A program made the translations under genes and the position numbers. A stretch of DNA of 64,000 bases, taken from Shouchella tritolerans (GTDB taxonomy: Bacteria > Bacillota > Bacilli > Bacillales > Bacillaceae_D). The stretch spans positions 310,001-374,000 of the forward strand of contig NZ_JAODPB010000004.1 of the NCBI RefSeq assembly GCF_025770735.1. Reading direction: 5' to 3'. The first letter of the stretch is position 1. Each line of letters starts with the position of its first letter. The notes below the pieces were generated by a model, which worked only from the letters and a program-made list of their open reading frames with translations, was not told the DNA's origin and ran no database searches. This document shows positions 35,291 to 43,366 of this stretch, piece by piece.

Positions 35291-35560
35291 TTAGCCTTTT
35301 ATCAGCTCATGTTCCTCTGCTTCGAGTGCTCGCTTCACGATTTTATAACAGGAAATACCCAATTGCTCATCTATTTCCCGGAAAAGCTGTTTTTCCTCAG
35401 ACTTTGCAGGTACCACACTCTTGAAACGGTTATAGTGGGCCCTCAGCTCCCCTGCTTTCACGCCTTGCTCTACAGCAAGCGCGATGCGGTCAAAAAACTC
35501 AGCGACATCGACAATCTCATTTTGTGACCAGTCGTATCTGATCGGAATATTCAAGTCCAT
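35291..35560 (-). CDS. yktA: UPF0223 family protein YktA
   Basis: A helical protein of about 89 residues from the UPF0223 family. The core YDWSQNEIVDVAEFFDRIALAVEQG (in part) and the ELRAHYNRFKSVVPAKSEEKQLF segment are typical. The start is uncertain: ATG at 35560 lies right after AAGGGGGG, a TTG two codons later has better spacing, and an ATG at 35572 is also in frame. The function is unknown. It is divergent from speA. Confidence 0.82.
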   Translation of the reverse strand: MDLNIPIRYDWSQNEIVDVAEFFDRIALAVEQGVKAGELRAHYNRFKSVVPAKSEEKQLFREIDEQLGISCYKIVKRALEAEEHELIKG

Positions 35561-35663
35561 CCCCCCTTCCATTTTTCTATCCGTAGGCAAATGCGCTCCA
35601 TTTTGCTATACTCTTCTTGTTTGCTTTGTATAAGCTTCAATTTCCTTAAGTGAGGTGGCCTTC

Positions 35664-37142
35664 ATGGGACACGACCAAGAACAAACCCCGTTATTTACGG
35701 GTTTAACCGAATATGCCAAAAAAGAGCCAATCCCTTTTCATATACCAGGCCATAAACGAGGAGCAGGCATGGACGCAAATTTTCGCACTTTTATAGGTGA
35801 AGAAGCGCTGTCCATTGACTTGATTAACATTGCACCTCTCGATGACTTACATCATCCTCATGGCATTATCGACCAATCTCAGCAATTGGCAGCCAAAGCA
35901 TTTGGAGCTGATTATACATTTTTCTCTGTACAAGGTACAAGCGGGGCAATCATGACCATGATTATGAGCGTTTGTGGGCCTGGTGATAAAATTATTGTCC
36001 CCCGCAACGTTCATAAATCCATTATGTCTGCGATTATTTTTTGTGGGGCATTGCCTGTGTTTATCCATCCAGAACTCGACTTCGAACTTGGGATTGCTCA
36101 CGGGGTGGCAACGGAGTCTGTTGCTAAAGCAATACGCACGCATCCTGACGCAAAAGCTGTCCTTGTTATTAACCCTACTTACTACGGGTTTACTTGCGAT
36201 TTAAAAGCGATTGTTGAATTAGCCCATCAAGCAGGCATTCCTGTACTTGTTGATGAAGCACACGGCGTACACATCCATTTTAATGAGCGGCTGCCGCTAA
36301 GCGCGATGCAGGCAGGAGCAGACATGGCAGCAACGAGCGTCCATAAATTAGGAGGTTCGCTTACACAAAGCTCCGTCTTAAATGTTCGTTCCGGGCTTGT
36401 ATCGGTTGAACATACAACGGCCGTTATGAGCATGCTGACAACAACCTCGACTTCTTATTTACTGCTTGCCTCCCTGGATGCGGCGAGAAAACATTTGGCT
36501 ACAAAAGGAGCACAACTCCTTGACGAGGCAATCGACTTGTCGATTTGGATGCGCCATGCAATTAATGAGATTGACGGCCTCTACTGCCTTGGCAGCGAAA
36601 AACTCCATGGGTCTGCCGTATTTTCCCATGATCCCACGAAGCTGTTAATATCTTTAAAAGGCTTAAACATTTCTGGTTTTGCCGCAGAAGTTTGGCTACG
36701 GGACCATTATAACATTGAAGTTGAGCTTTCCGACTTGTACAATATTCTTTGCATCGTTACCATTGGCGATACAGAGGAAAAGCTTGCTTTGTTGCTAAGA
36801 GCCTTAACGCAACTAGCGATTGAATTTTCTTCAACGGCAAATCGTTGTGCGTCTTTACCCGTCCATGTCGCCAATATTCCAACGCTTGCCCTTTCGCCCC
36901 GTGAAGCCTTTTATGCGCAAACAGAAACAGTGCCATTCGATGAATCAGTTGGCCGGATTATTGCCGAGTTTATTATGGTCTATCCTCCAGGCATCCCCAT
37001 TCTTAGTCCAGGGGAGTTGATCAGTGAAGAAAACCTCGCCTATGTGAAAGAAAACTTGAAAGCGGGCCTTCCTGTCCAAGGTCCAGAAGATGCTACACTC
37101 TCCAACCTGAAAGTGATTAAAGAGCAGCGCGCCATTAGATAA
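35664..37142 (+). CDS. speA: Arginine decarboxylase SpeA (PLP-dependent, fold III-type Orn/Lys/Arg decarboxylase)
   Basis: Decarboxylates arginine to agmatine, the first step of spermidine synthesis in B. subtilis. About 492 residues. PLP-site motifs are seen: SVQGTSGAIMTMIMSVCGPGDKI (in part, about residues 88-110), VDEAHGVHIHF (about residues 197-207) and the Schiff-base Lys in SVHKLGGSLTQSS (about residues 226-238). PGIPILSPGE lies near the C-terminus. The ATG at 35664 has GAGGTG six bases upstream. It could act on another basic amino acid, but synteny with yktA and the SR1-like RNA supports SpeA. Confidence 0.9.
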   Translation: MGHDQEQTPLFTGLTEYAKKEPIPFHIPGHKRGAGMDANFRTFIGEEALSIDLINIAPLDDLHHPHGIIDQSQQLAAKAFGADYTFFSVQGTSGAIMTMIMSVCGPGDKIIVPRNVHKSIMSAIIFCGALPVFIHPELDFELGIAHGVATESVAKAIRTHPDAKAVLVINPTYYGFTCDLKAIVELAHQAGIPVLVDEAHGVHIHFNERLPLSAMQAGADMAATSVHKLGGSLTQSSVLNVRSGLVSVEHTTAVMSMLTTTSTSYLLLASLDAARKHLATKGAQLLDEAIDLSIWMRHAINEIDGLYCLGSEKLHGSAVFSHDPTKLLISLKGLNISGFAAEVWLRDHYNIEVELSDLYNILCIVTIGDTEEKLALLLRALTQLAIEFSSTANRCASLPVHVANIPTLALSPREAFYAQTETVPFDESVGRIIAEFIMVYPPGIPILSPGELISEENLAYVKENLKAGLPVQGPEDATLSNLKVIKEQRAIR

Positions 37143-37190
37143 AACGTACGTGCGCGTTGCTAGCGCTAATTGACAACAGGGAGTCGCAAA

Positions 37191-37225
37191 AAGCGTGCTG
37201 AAAATATCCGATTTTCAGCACGCTT
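37191..37225. terminator. Terminator between speA and the M48-ankyrin gene
   Basis: AAGCGTGCTGAAAAT (37191-37205) pairs perfectly with 37211-37225 around ATCCG. The minus strand continues with TTTTT, so it mainly serves the protease gene. Confidence 0.88.
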
Positions 37226-37242
37226 ATTTGCTGTTGTTCTAT

Positions 37243-38598
37243 TTAATTTGCATAAAAAACTAATTTGTCTCTAAGTTCTTCTTCATTTTCTGCCTCCATT
37301 AGCGATAAGGCGCTGTCACCGTAAGAATCTGCGTAATAAGGGTCTGCCCCGTAGTCAAGCAAAAGCAAGGCTGTCTCATAGTCATTGTAATAAACGGCGG
37401 AAACGAGAGGGCTGTCATCTTGAAAATAATCATTTGGATCCGCCCCCGCCTCAAGAAGCAATTCTACTAGCTCTTTGTTTTCATAAAAGGTTGCATGATA
37501 GAGGAGTGAGTTCCCAGAACTATCCGTTTCGTTAACGTCAAAATCGCCCGTTTGCAAAAGTTGTTTCACTTTTGCATTGTCTTCTGCAATGACAGCCTGG
37601 AACAATGGCGACTTGTCGCTAGAACTTCTATCGACGCTGCTCCCAGTATTTGTAGTATCCGTGCTGCTCCAATCATTCAATTGCTCGTATCCACTAGAAA
37701 AAGATGGATCGAGTTCATCAGCAAACGACCCATACATGATCGAGCCGAACACAATCGAGAGCAGGACTGCACCATACATAAGCGCGCCAACAACAACGAT
37801 CAATCCAACTCCGAGAGCAATAACACCGCTCTTTTGTCTATAAATGTTGGCTCCTTGTTCGTTGGCAAACACAGCAATCGATTGAATTCGTTTTGGTAGC
37901 CTCGGATGTGTCGACAACACTTCACTAAGCCAGATCGCTCCATTTGAATCTGTTTCAATTTGTTGCCTGAACGCTTCCTCACTTAACTCTGGCGCTAAAC
38001 GTTTGCCAACGCTAAAAATCGCTAAAGCTCTTTTTGCTGCGGCAACATTCCCTGTAAAATAAGCAGCAGCACGGTCGCATGTATACTCACATGAGCGGCT
38101 ATACGCTTGTGCCAAAAAAGGAATGAGCTTAGCTGGAGCAATAAGGACATTTTTCCAAACATGATTGCGTTTAATATGGGTCAATTCGTGAGCGATAATA
38201 AAATCGAGTTCCGCTTCACCAGCTTCCCTGGCAAGATCAAATACGTCAGAGGTGAGTAAAATCATATGCTTGCCCCAAAAGCGCGTTGCGAATGCGTTCA
38301 TTAATCCTTCTGCTTCAATGACAAACACATCAGGTACTTTCTCGACTCCCATTTTCTTTGAAATCACGACCACACGCTCATAGACATCGCCAAATTGATG
38401 CTCATGAATTCGGACGCCGTTTCCACGAATAGAACCGGTTGCTAATAATTGAGTGACATACAAGACCGCAAAGACAGCCAATACAATACCGATGCCAATA
38501 ACGGAAATGACTGCAAGTAGGTATACTAGAATGCTAAATAAGAGGCAAATAATAAAATAAGGGGTTTCTCGTGGTGACTGAATAGTTGATTCATTCAC
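37243..38598 (-). CDS. M48 family membrane metallopeptidase with C-terminal ankyrin repeats
   Basis: About 451 residues. Two N-terminal membrane helices (about residues 12-50) precede an M48 (HtpX/Ste24-like) zinc peptidase domain with FIIAHELTHIKRNH (HExxH, around residue 135) and CEYTCDRAAAYF carrying the third ligand. Another hydrophobic pair (about residues 255-290) follows, then a Ser/Thr-rich linker and about three ankyrin-type repeats (DKSPLFQAVIAEDNAKVKQLL, GNSLLYHATFYENKELVELLLEAGADPN and later, in part). The GTG at 38598 has AAGGA eight bases upstream. HtpX-like enzymes degrade misfolded membrane proteins. The ankyrin tail is unusual and may select partners. Inserted between speA and the SR1-like RNA. 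Confidence 0.8.
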   Translation of the reverse strand: MNESTIQSPRETPYFIICLLFSILVYLLAVISVIGIGIVLAVFAVLYVTQLLATGSIRGNGVRIHEHQFGDVYERVVVISKKMGVEKVPDVFVIEAEGLMNAFATRFWGKHMILLTSDVFDLAREAGEAELDFIIAHELTHIKRNHVWKNVLIAPAKLIPFLAQAYSRSCEYTCDRAAAYFTGNVAAAKRALAIFSVGKRLAPELSEEAFRQQIETDSNGAIWLSEVLSTHPRLPKRIQSIAVFANEQGANIYRQKSGVIALGVGLIVVVGALMYGAVLLSIVFGSIMYGSFADELDPSFSSGYEQLNDWSSTDTTNTGSSVDRSSSDKSPLFQAVIAEDNAKVKQLLQTGDFDVNETDSSGNSLLYHATFYENKELVELLLEAGADPNDYFQDDSPLVSAVYYNDYETALLLLDYGADPYYADSYGDSALSLMEAENEEELRDKLVFYAN

Positions 38599-38829
38599 TT
38601 GGTTCTTCCTTCTTTCCTCATGGTGATATTGAACGTTATTTAGTATACGATTCGATAAATAGTGACACAATCCAGCGTCGTCAAATTTTAGAAATACTTT
38701 AGAACTCGCCTAAATACCTAGACCTATAGAATTAGTTAAATAGAATTTTTTCGAAAATATAACGTTCATTCTATCTAATTCGTATGGTTCTTTCTTTTAA
38801 AAGCCTTAGCTTATACGTAAACAGAAAAA

Positions 38830-38860
38830 GACACCTTGCCAGTCATACTGGCAAGGTGTC
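38830..38860 (-). terminator. Terminator of the SR1-like RNA
   Basis: GACACCTTGCCAG (38830-38842) pairs perfectly with 38848-38860 around a 5-base loop. On the minus strand it is followed by TTTTTCTG. Confidence 0.92.
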
Positions 38861-38869
38861 CATCATCGT

Positions 38870-39004
38870 TTATTTTTTTGTGAGCGTTTCAGTAGCTTGT
38901 TGTTGGCAACGTGAGCAAGATGATACCGCGTACAAACGGCTGACTTTTTCCCCTTCGAAATGCTCCACGGCTTCATTACAATGTTGGCAAACAATTGTAC
39001 CCAC
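38870..39004 (-). CDS. sr1P: GapA-binding peptide SR1P
   Basis: A 44-residue peptide that begins MGTIVCQHCNEAVEHFEGEK and ends in QQQATETLTKK. Two Cys pairs (positions 6 and 9, 30 and 33) suggest a zinc ribbon, as in the SR1P family. The GTG at 39004 is preferred because AGGAG lies eight bases upstream and the family starts MGTIVCQ; an ATG two codons earlier is too close to that site. In B. subtilis SR1P binds glyceraldehyde-3-phosphate dehydrogenase GapA and enhances its interaction with RNase J1. The rnjA gene is in this window. Confidence 0.85.
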   Translation of the reverse strand: MGTIVCQHCNEAVEHFEGEKVSRLYAVSSCSRCQQQATETLTKK

Positions 39005-39028
39005 TTGCATCGCTCCTCTTCATTAGAT

Positions 39029-39042
39029 TGAAATCGCTTTCT
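39029..39042 (-). promoter_or_regulatory. cre-like CcpA operator in SR1-like promoter
   Basis: The minus strand reads AGAAAGCGATTTCA, matching 13 of 14 positions of the cre consensus TGWAAGCGNTWWCA. It lies about 8-21 bases after the predicted transcription start, where CcpA could block the polymerase in glucose. SR1 in B. subtilis is repressed under glycolytic conditions by CcpN and CcpA. Confidence 0.6.
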
Positions 39043-39055
39043 ATCGCTTATGTTT

Positions 39056-39084
39056 ATAATAGTATGGCTCATTTATTTCGTCAA
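39056..39084 (-). promoter_or_regulatory. Sigma-A promoter of the SR1-like RNA
   Basis: TTGACG (39084-39079), a 17-base spacer and TATTAT (39061-39056) on the minus strand, five of six matches in each box. Confidence 0.75.
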
Positions 39085-39115
39085 GGCTCTTTAGCATGTC
39101 ACATTAAAAATAAAT

Positions 39116-39138
39116 AAGCCACCCAGTTCGGGTGGCTT
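39116..39138 (-). terminator. Terminator after the polysaccharide deacetylase gene
   Basis: AAGCCACCC pairs with GGGTGGCTT around a 5-base loop, then ATTTTTAA on the minus strand. It lies just before the SR1-like promoter. Confidence 0.88.
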
Positions 39139-39143
39139 GAGAG

Positions 39144-39968
39144 TTAGTTTAATTGTGCAGGGTCAACAAAGTCATAGCCTTTGTCTCGCAAACCAGTAAC
39201 AATTTCTTCAAGAGCGCCTGCCGTCCATTCACGGTCGTGCATTAATAAATTAGCGCCATTGGTAAGAAGTTCAGTATGAACCATAATGTCGGCGATAGCT
39301 TCTTCACTCTGGTATTCGCTTTCCCAATCATAGCCATATGTCCAATTCATGTTTAGCATTCCTTCTTCCTCAACAAGGCTACGGGAGTACTCCGTATTAA
39401 TGCCATGAGGAGCCCTGAAAAAACGGGGGCGTTCGCCAATCACTTCTTCGATTCGGTTATTTAGCTCGACGATTTCCTGCTGCTGCACTTCCTCCCCCAC
39501 ATCATCAAGCTTTTGATGGCTCATTGTATGATTGCCGATGGCAAATCCCATTTCATGAATTTGTTTTAGTTCATCCGCGCCTTCTTCATCTTCAATAAAA
39601 TGGCCATTAACAAAAAAGATTGCCGGCACGTCGAGCTCTTCCAGTGTTTGCGCCATTTCGAGCCCGTATGCGTCAGGAGCATCATCAATGGTTAGAAGCA
39701 CCACTTTTTCATTAGCGTCTGTACCTTCGATCGGCTCGACTGTCCAACTGTTTGAATTGATTTTGTATAAAGGCTCAATATCCTGCTCTTCGACTTCATT
39801 TTCTTTTTCTGCCTTTTCAATATCCTCGCTGCTATTTTCATCATCTGTAAAAGCGTGCTCTTTGTCGCTTTCGTTTGCCTCTGTCGCCGTTTGCAATGAG
39901 TTATCGGACTCATTTCCACAAGCTGTTAGCACGAGCAAGCAGACGGGAACTGCCACCCATTTTTTCAT
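39144..39968 (-). CDS. Polysaccharide deacetylase family lipoprotein
   Basis: A 274-residue exported protein with a lipoprotein signal (MKKWVAVPVCLLVLTACGN, lipobox LTAC) and a strongly acidic linker (about residues 25-65). It ends in a NodB homology domain. Motif 1 reads LTIDDAPD (catalytic Asp pair), motif 2 is GNHTMSHQ (metal His pair), motif 3 is RAPHG and a late LMHD corresponds to motif 5. It probably deacetylates peptidoglycan or a related glycan at the cell surface. The ATG at 39968 has GGGGAGG upstream; the longer in-frame reading is not favoured. It is divergent from the BCCT gene. Confidence 0.83.
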   Translation of the reverse strand: MKKWVAVPVCLLVLTACGNESDNSLQTATEANESDKEHAFTDDENSSEDIEKAEKENEVEEQDIEPLYKINSNSWTVEPIEGTDANEKVVLLTIDDAPDAYGLEMAQTLEELDVPAIFFVNGHFIEDEEGADELKQIHEMGFAIGNHTMSHQKLDDVGEEVQQQEIVELNNRIEEVIGERPRFFRAPHGINTEYSRSLVEEEGMLNMNWTYGYDWESEYQSEEAIADIMVHTELLTNGANLLMHDREWTAGALEEIVTGLRDKGYDFVDPAQLN

Positions 39969-40121
39969 ATTGCTTCTTCCTCCCCTTTCAGTTGTAGCCA
40001 TGTTAGCAAAGATTGCCTTCATTCGACAACTGTAAGGCCAGTGATTTTTATAAATTGCGTTTATTTGCCCAAAAAAACGGGTATGATAAAGCGATTGAGA
40101 TGAAAATCGGCGTATCTTCCC

Positions 40122-40150
40122 TTGGATTGTTTGCCATCCTATGGTATGAT
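40122..40150 (+). promoter_or_regulatory. Promoter candidate for the BCCT transporter gene
   Basis: TTGGAT, a 17-base spacer and TATGAT with a TGG extended -10 context. It lies 41 bases before the ATG at 40191, which argues against upstream in-frame starts. Confidence 0.5.
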
Positions 40151-40190
40151 GACGACTTGTGGACAACAAGGAAAGGTTGAGATTGTACAT

Positions 40191-41837
40191 ATGAAACAAA
40201 CAACTTCAGTATTTGGAATAGCCGTTGCAATTGCAAGCGCCTTTATCCTTTGGGGAGTATTCTTTCCTCAAAATATGGCGACCGTAATGGACTCCATCCA
40301 AGGCTTTATCTCATCTGAACTTGGTTGGTTCTATTTGCTCTCTGCCACTTTTTATGTAGGCGTGGGCATTTACTTAATTTTTAGCCCTTATGGAAGCATT
40401 AAACTTGGTAAACCTGAAGAGGAACCTCAATACAGTTATATGACATGGTTTGCGTTTCTTTTTACAGCTGGCATGGGTATCGGCCTTGTTTTTTGGGGAG
40501 CGGCCGAACCTCTATCCCATTACTTTTCACCACCAGACGCTGCACCAGGCACACAAGACGCAGCTGCCCAGGCGATGCGGTATGCGATCTTTCATTGGGG
40601 AATCCACCCATGGGCAATCTATGCCGTTGTGGCGTTAGCGCTTGCCTATTTTCAGTACCGCAAAGACGAGCCAGCTTTATTTAGCTCGACATTCCGCCCG
40701 CTTATTGGACACCGTATAACAGGTCCGCTCGGCAAGCTAATTGACGTTTTTGTCGTGTTTGCGACTGTTTTCGGAACGGCGACATCGCTTGGTTTCGGAG
40801 CCGCGCAAATTACAGCCGGTCTTCGCTATTTGTTTCCTGCTTTAGGTACGTTTTCCGATAGTCTATTTCAGTTAGTCGTCATAGCAATTGTAACGGTCCT
40901 ATTTAGTTTGTCGGCGGCAACGGGACTCGATAAAGGCATTCGCATATTAAGCAATTTAAATGTACGACTTGCTATTATTTTAATGGCCTTTATTTTGCTT
41001 TTAGGCCCGACCAGTCACATCATGGGCGTTTTTACACAAGGCATCGGCAGCTATGCACAAAACTTTTTTGGTATGAGTTTTAGTATGGATGTTTACAACC
41101 CCGAATCTTCTTGGGTGCAAGAATGGACATTGTTTTACTGGGCATGGTGGATTTCGTGGTCGCCTTTCGTTGGGGCCTTTATTGCCCGTGTTTCACGGGG
41201 GCGCACAATCCGCGAGTTTGTTATTGGCGTCATTGCACTACCTTCTTTGTTCGGCGCTTTTTGGTTTAGTGTATTTGGCGGCTCTAGCATCTATTTTGAA
41301 AACGAAACAGGTGCCCTTTATGGCCAAATGCAAACAGGCGGCACGGAAATGGCTTTGTTTGCTTTGCTTGAGCAATTCCCATTAACCTTTTTCGTTTCCA
41401 TTCTTACCGTCATTCTGATCGCCTCCTTTTTTGTAACATCAGCCGACTCAGCAACTGTTGTGCTCGGTATGCAGACAACCGGTGGCCTTCTAAACCCGCC
41501 TAATGCTGTAAAGTTGGTGTGGGGCATTATTATTTCTGGAACAGCCTCTGTGCTATTGGTGACAAGCGAACAAGGTTTGGCAGCGCTGCAAACGGCATCG
41601 ATTATTGGGGCTTTTCCGTTTGCTGTGATTATTATTTTAATGATCGTGTCGCTTTTTAAGGAGCTTCGCAATGAAAAAGCAGCACTGGCAGTTAACCGTG
41701 AACGACTCCGGCAAGAGCGCCTAGCTTTGCGTAATGAACGGGAGCGCATCAAACGGGAACAGATGTTGCTTCGCAAAGAACAGCAAAAACTTCGGCAACT
41801 ACAAAAAGACAAAAAGAAGGACAGAAAAAAAGACTGA
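40191..41837 (+). CDS. BCCT family transporter (glycine betaine/choline/carnitine type)
   Basis: Sodium- or proton-coupled uptake of betaine-like osmolytes. About 548 residues with twelve membrane helices. The substrate region FTAGMGIGLVFWGAAEPLSHY (about residues 88-107, in part) and the helix-8 block WAWWISWSPFVGAFIARVSRGRTIREF (in part) hold the conserved Trp residues and Gly-rich stretch of BCCT carriers. The C-terminal tail of about 60 residues is a highly charged coiled coil rich in Arg, Glu, Gln and Lys, which in BetP-like carriers senses osmotic stress. The substrate is not decided between betaine, choline and related compounds. A strong terminator follows. Confidence 0.87.
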   Translation: MKQTTSVFGIAVAIASAFILWGVFFPQNMATVMDSIQGFISSELGWFYLLSATFYVGVGIYLIFSPYGSIKLGKPEEEPQYSYMTWFAFLFTAGMGIGLVFWGAAEPLSHYFSPPDAAPGTQDAAAQAMRYAIFHWGIHPWAIYAVVALALAYFQYRKDEPALFSSTFRPLIGHRITGPLGKLIDVFVVFATVFGTATSLGFGAAQITAGLRYLFPALGTFSDSLFQLVVIAIVTVLFSLSAATGLDKGIRILSNLNVRLAIILMAFILLLGPTSHIMGVFTQGIGSYAQNFFGMSFSMDVYNPESSWVQEWTLFYWAWWISWSPFVGAFIARVSRGRTIREFVIGVIALPSLFGAFWFSVFGGSSIYFENETGALYGQMQTGGTEMALFALLEQFPLTFFVSILTVILIASFFVTSADSATVVLGMQTTGGLLNPPNAVKLVWGIIISGTASVLLVTSEQGLAALQTASIIGAFPFAVIIILMIVSLFKELRNEKAALAVNRERLRQERLALRNERERIKREQMLLRKEQQKLRQLQKDKKKDRKKD

Positions 41838-41845
41838 CTTGGTGT

Positions 41846-41880
41846 GCTCCTAGATGTAATGGATCTAGGGGCTTTTTTTT
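41846..41880 (+). terminator. Terminator after the BCCT gene
   Basis: GCTCCTAGAT pairs with ATCTAGGGGC (one G-T pair) around a 7-base loop, followed by eight T residues. Confidence 0.92.
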
Positions 41881-42007
41881 CGAGATTTACAATCGATTCA
41901 CAGTCATTTTACATTTGTATGACGCTAAAAAAAGACCGTTTTTCTTGTGCTAAAATGGATTTCAGTTACTGCTGCGACCACGTATCAAACAAAAAAGGAG
42001 GAGAAGA

Positions 42008-42394
42008 ATGCAAAATAAAGGGTTACGCCTTATGCTCATCGGCTGTTTCATCTTTTTTCTGCAAGGCTGTTCAATTTTCCCCGCCTTTTCGTCTCCTCAA
42101 CTCCATTCTAATGAGAAAGAGGATCGCGTCACGCTTATTTTCTCTGATCCCGACAGGCTTTCAGATGAAGCCAATTACTATGACGCGGTGTTAGCAGTTC
42201 AACAAGATTTAGGAGAACAGGTTACAGAGTTAGTCGTTTGTGACGCAAGCGAGCGCCATATTATCAACTATTATGACATAGATGAATTTCCTGCAATGCT
42301 TGTTTATAAAGGCAATGACGAAAAATTGCGTATCTCCGGCAAGCACAACATAAAAGATCTATACGCCCGGCTTGAAGGAGCCTTAAAACAATAA
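42008..42394 (+). CDS. Thioredoxin-like lipoprotein lacking the CxxC site
   Basis: A 128-residue protein with a lipoprotein signal (hydrophobic LMLIGCFIFFLQG then Cys, lipobox FLQGC). The mature part (VTLIFSDPD, HIINYYDIDEFPAMLVYKGNDEKLRISGKHNIKDLY in part) has the strand-helix rhythm and cis-Pro-like FPAMLVY of a thioredoxin fold. There is no CxxC at the helix start, so it cannot be a standard oxidoreductase. The ATG follows AAAAAAGGAGGAGA. It is placed between terminators and so is monocistronic. The function is unknown. Confidence 0.65.
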   Translation: MQNKGLRLMLIGCFIFFLQGCSIFPAFSSPQLHSNEKEDRVTLIFSDPDRLSDEANYYDAVLAVQQDLGEQVTELVVCDASERHIINYYDIDEFPAMLVYKGNDEKLRISGKHNIKDLYARLEGALKQ

Positions 42395-42436
42395 AAGAGC
42401 AAAGCCACCGCGAAAAGCGTTGGTTTTGCTCTTTTT
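42393..42436. terminator. Bidirectional terminator between lipoprotein gene and appC
   Basis: AAAAGAGCAAAGCCA pairs with TGGTTTTGCTCTTTT with small mismatches, with an inner CGC/GCG stem and AAAA loop. Confidence 0.85.
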
Positions 42437-42442
42437 GCTCGA

Positions 42443-43354
42443 CTATGCTTTTGAATCAAATGCGTCCCGGAGACCATCACCAATAAAGTTAATGGAAAGA
42501 ACAGTAAGCAAGATGCACAATCCAGGGGGCAACCAAGCCTCTGGATTATTGCGTAGCAGACGGACGCTTTGTGCTTCTGTTAGCATATTCCCCCATGTCG
42601 GTGTAGGTTGAGGGACGCCGAAACCGATGAAGCTTAAGGCGGATTCGGCGACAATCATCGTCGCCATGACAATCGTCGCATTAACGATGATCGGTCCGAC
42701 CGCGTTCGGCAAAAAATGCTTACGGATGATACGCCAATCGGAACAGCCAATACTTCGCGCACTTAAAACATAGTCCTTTTCTCGGATTGAAAGAAACGTT
42801 CCTCGTAAAATTCGGCAAACTTGCGGCCAGGATGTAATCGCGATAACGAGAATAAAAATCGGCACTGTCGTCCGTTCAAGAATCGCTACAATCGTCATAA
42901 ACAGCAAAATGAATGGGAAAATAAGGACAATGTCCGTAAAACGCATAATGACAGAATCGATTTTCCCGCCATAATAACCAGCAATCGAACCAAGTGTTCC
43001 ACCAATTAACACCGTAAACAACATCGCAAAAAAGCCAACCGTAAGGGATATTCTGGCGCCATAGACAAGCCTTGAAAAGTTATCACGGCCAGAACCGTCT
43101 GTGCCTAGCCAGTTTTCGCTATCTGCTTTCGCTTCGATTTTGGTGAGCTGGGAAGCGGTTGGATCATGTGTCGCAATGACATCAGCAAAAATAGCAACCA
43201 ACACCATAAAAGATAAAAAAGCAATGCCGGCAAGAGCCAATTTATTTTTGCGAAACCGGCGAAAAGCAAGGACTGTAGGGCTGACGCTTTTTTCCTCTGG
43301 CATTGCTGGAGTCGGAGGGGACACACTCGGTGTTTCATTTAATCTCGGTTCCAT
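42443..43354 (-). CDS. appC: Oligopeptide ABC transporter permease (AppC/OppC type)
   Basis: Inner membrane permease of a peptide importer, 303 residues. An N-terminal cytoplasmic stretch with Pro/Thr-rich sequence precedes a first helix (about residues 38-60), and the permease domain has five more helices. The EAA loop ARSIGCSDWRIIRKHFLPNA (about residues 197-216) contacts the ATPase. The start is ATG with TTGAGGTGA upstream. It is the last gene of the D-F-A-B-C operon, the gene order of the B. subtilis app system. The peptide range is unknown. Confidence 0.85.
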   Translation of the reverse strand: MEPRLNETPSVSPPTPAMPEEKSVSPTVLAFRRFRKNKLALAGIAFLSFMVLVAIFADVIATHDPTASQLTKIEAKADSENWLGTDGSGRDNFSRLVYGARISLTVGFFAMLFTVLIGGTLGSIAGYYGGKIDSVIMRFTDIVLIFPFILLFMTIVAILERTTVPIFILVIAITSWPQVCRILRGTFLSIREKDYVLSARSIGCSDWRIIRKHFLPNAVGPIIVNATIVMATMIVAESALSFIGFGVPQPTPTWGNMLTEAQSVRLLRNNPEAWLPPGLCILLTVLSINFIGDGLRDAFDSKA

Positions 43355-43366
43355 TTTTCGTTCACC

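Larger units (their letters stand above)
38825..39049 (-). ncRNA. SR1-like dual-function regulatory RNA
   Basis: In B. subtilis SR1 is an approximately 205-nt RNA encoded between pdhD and speA. It base-pairs with ahrC mRNA and also encodes the peptide SR1P, which binds GapA and promotes RNase J1 function. Here a sigma-A promoter, a cre-like site, an SR1P-type reading frame and a strong terminator delimit a transcript of about 225 bases near speA. Transcript ends are predicted from promoter and terminator. Whether it also pairs with ahrC cannot be tested here because ahrC is outside the window. Confidence 0.7.

Noticed and set aside
38863-39072. A 69-codon minus-strand frame over the SR1P region
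   Set aside because: It is in another frame than SR1P, would start upstream of the predicted promoter -10 region, and lacks a ribosome site. The SR1P frame has the family sequence and the site.
40122-40190. In-frame 5' extension of the BCCT gene
   Set aside because: It contains the likely promoter and the extra residues are not part of the transporter family.
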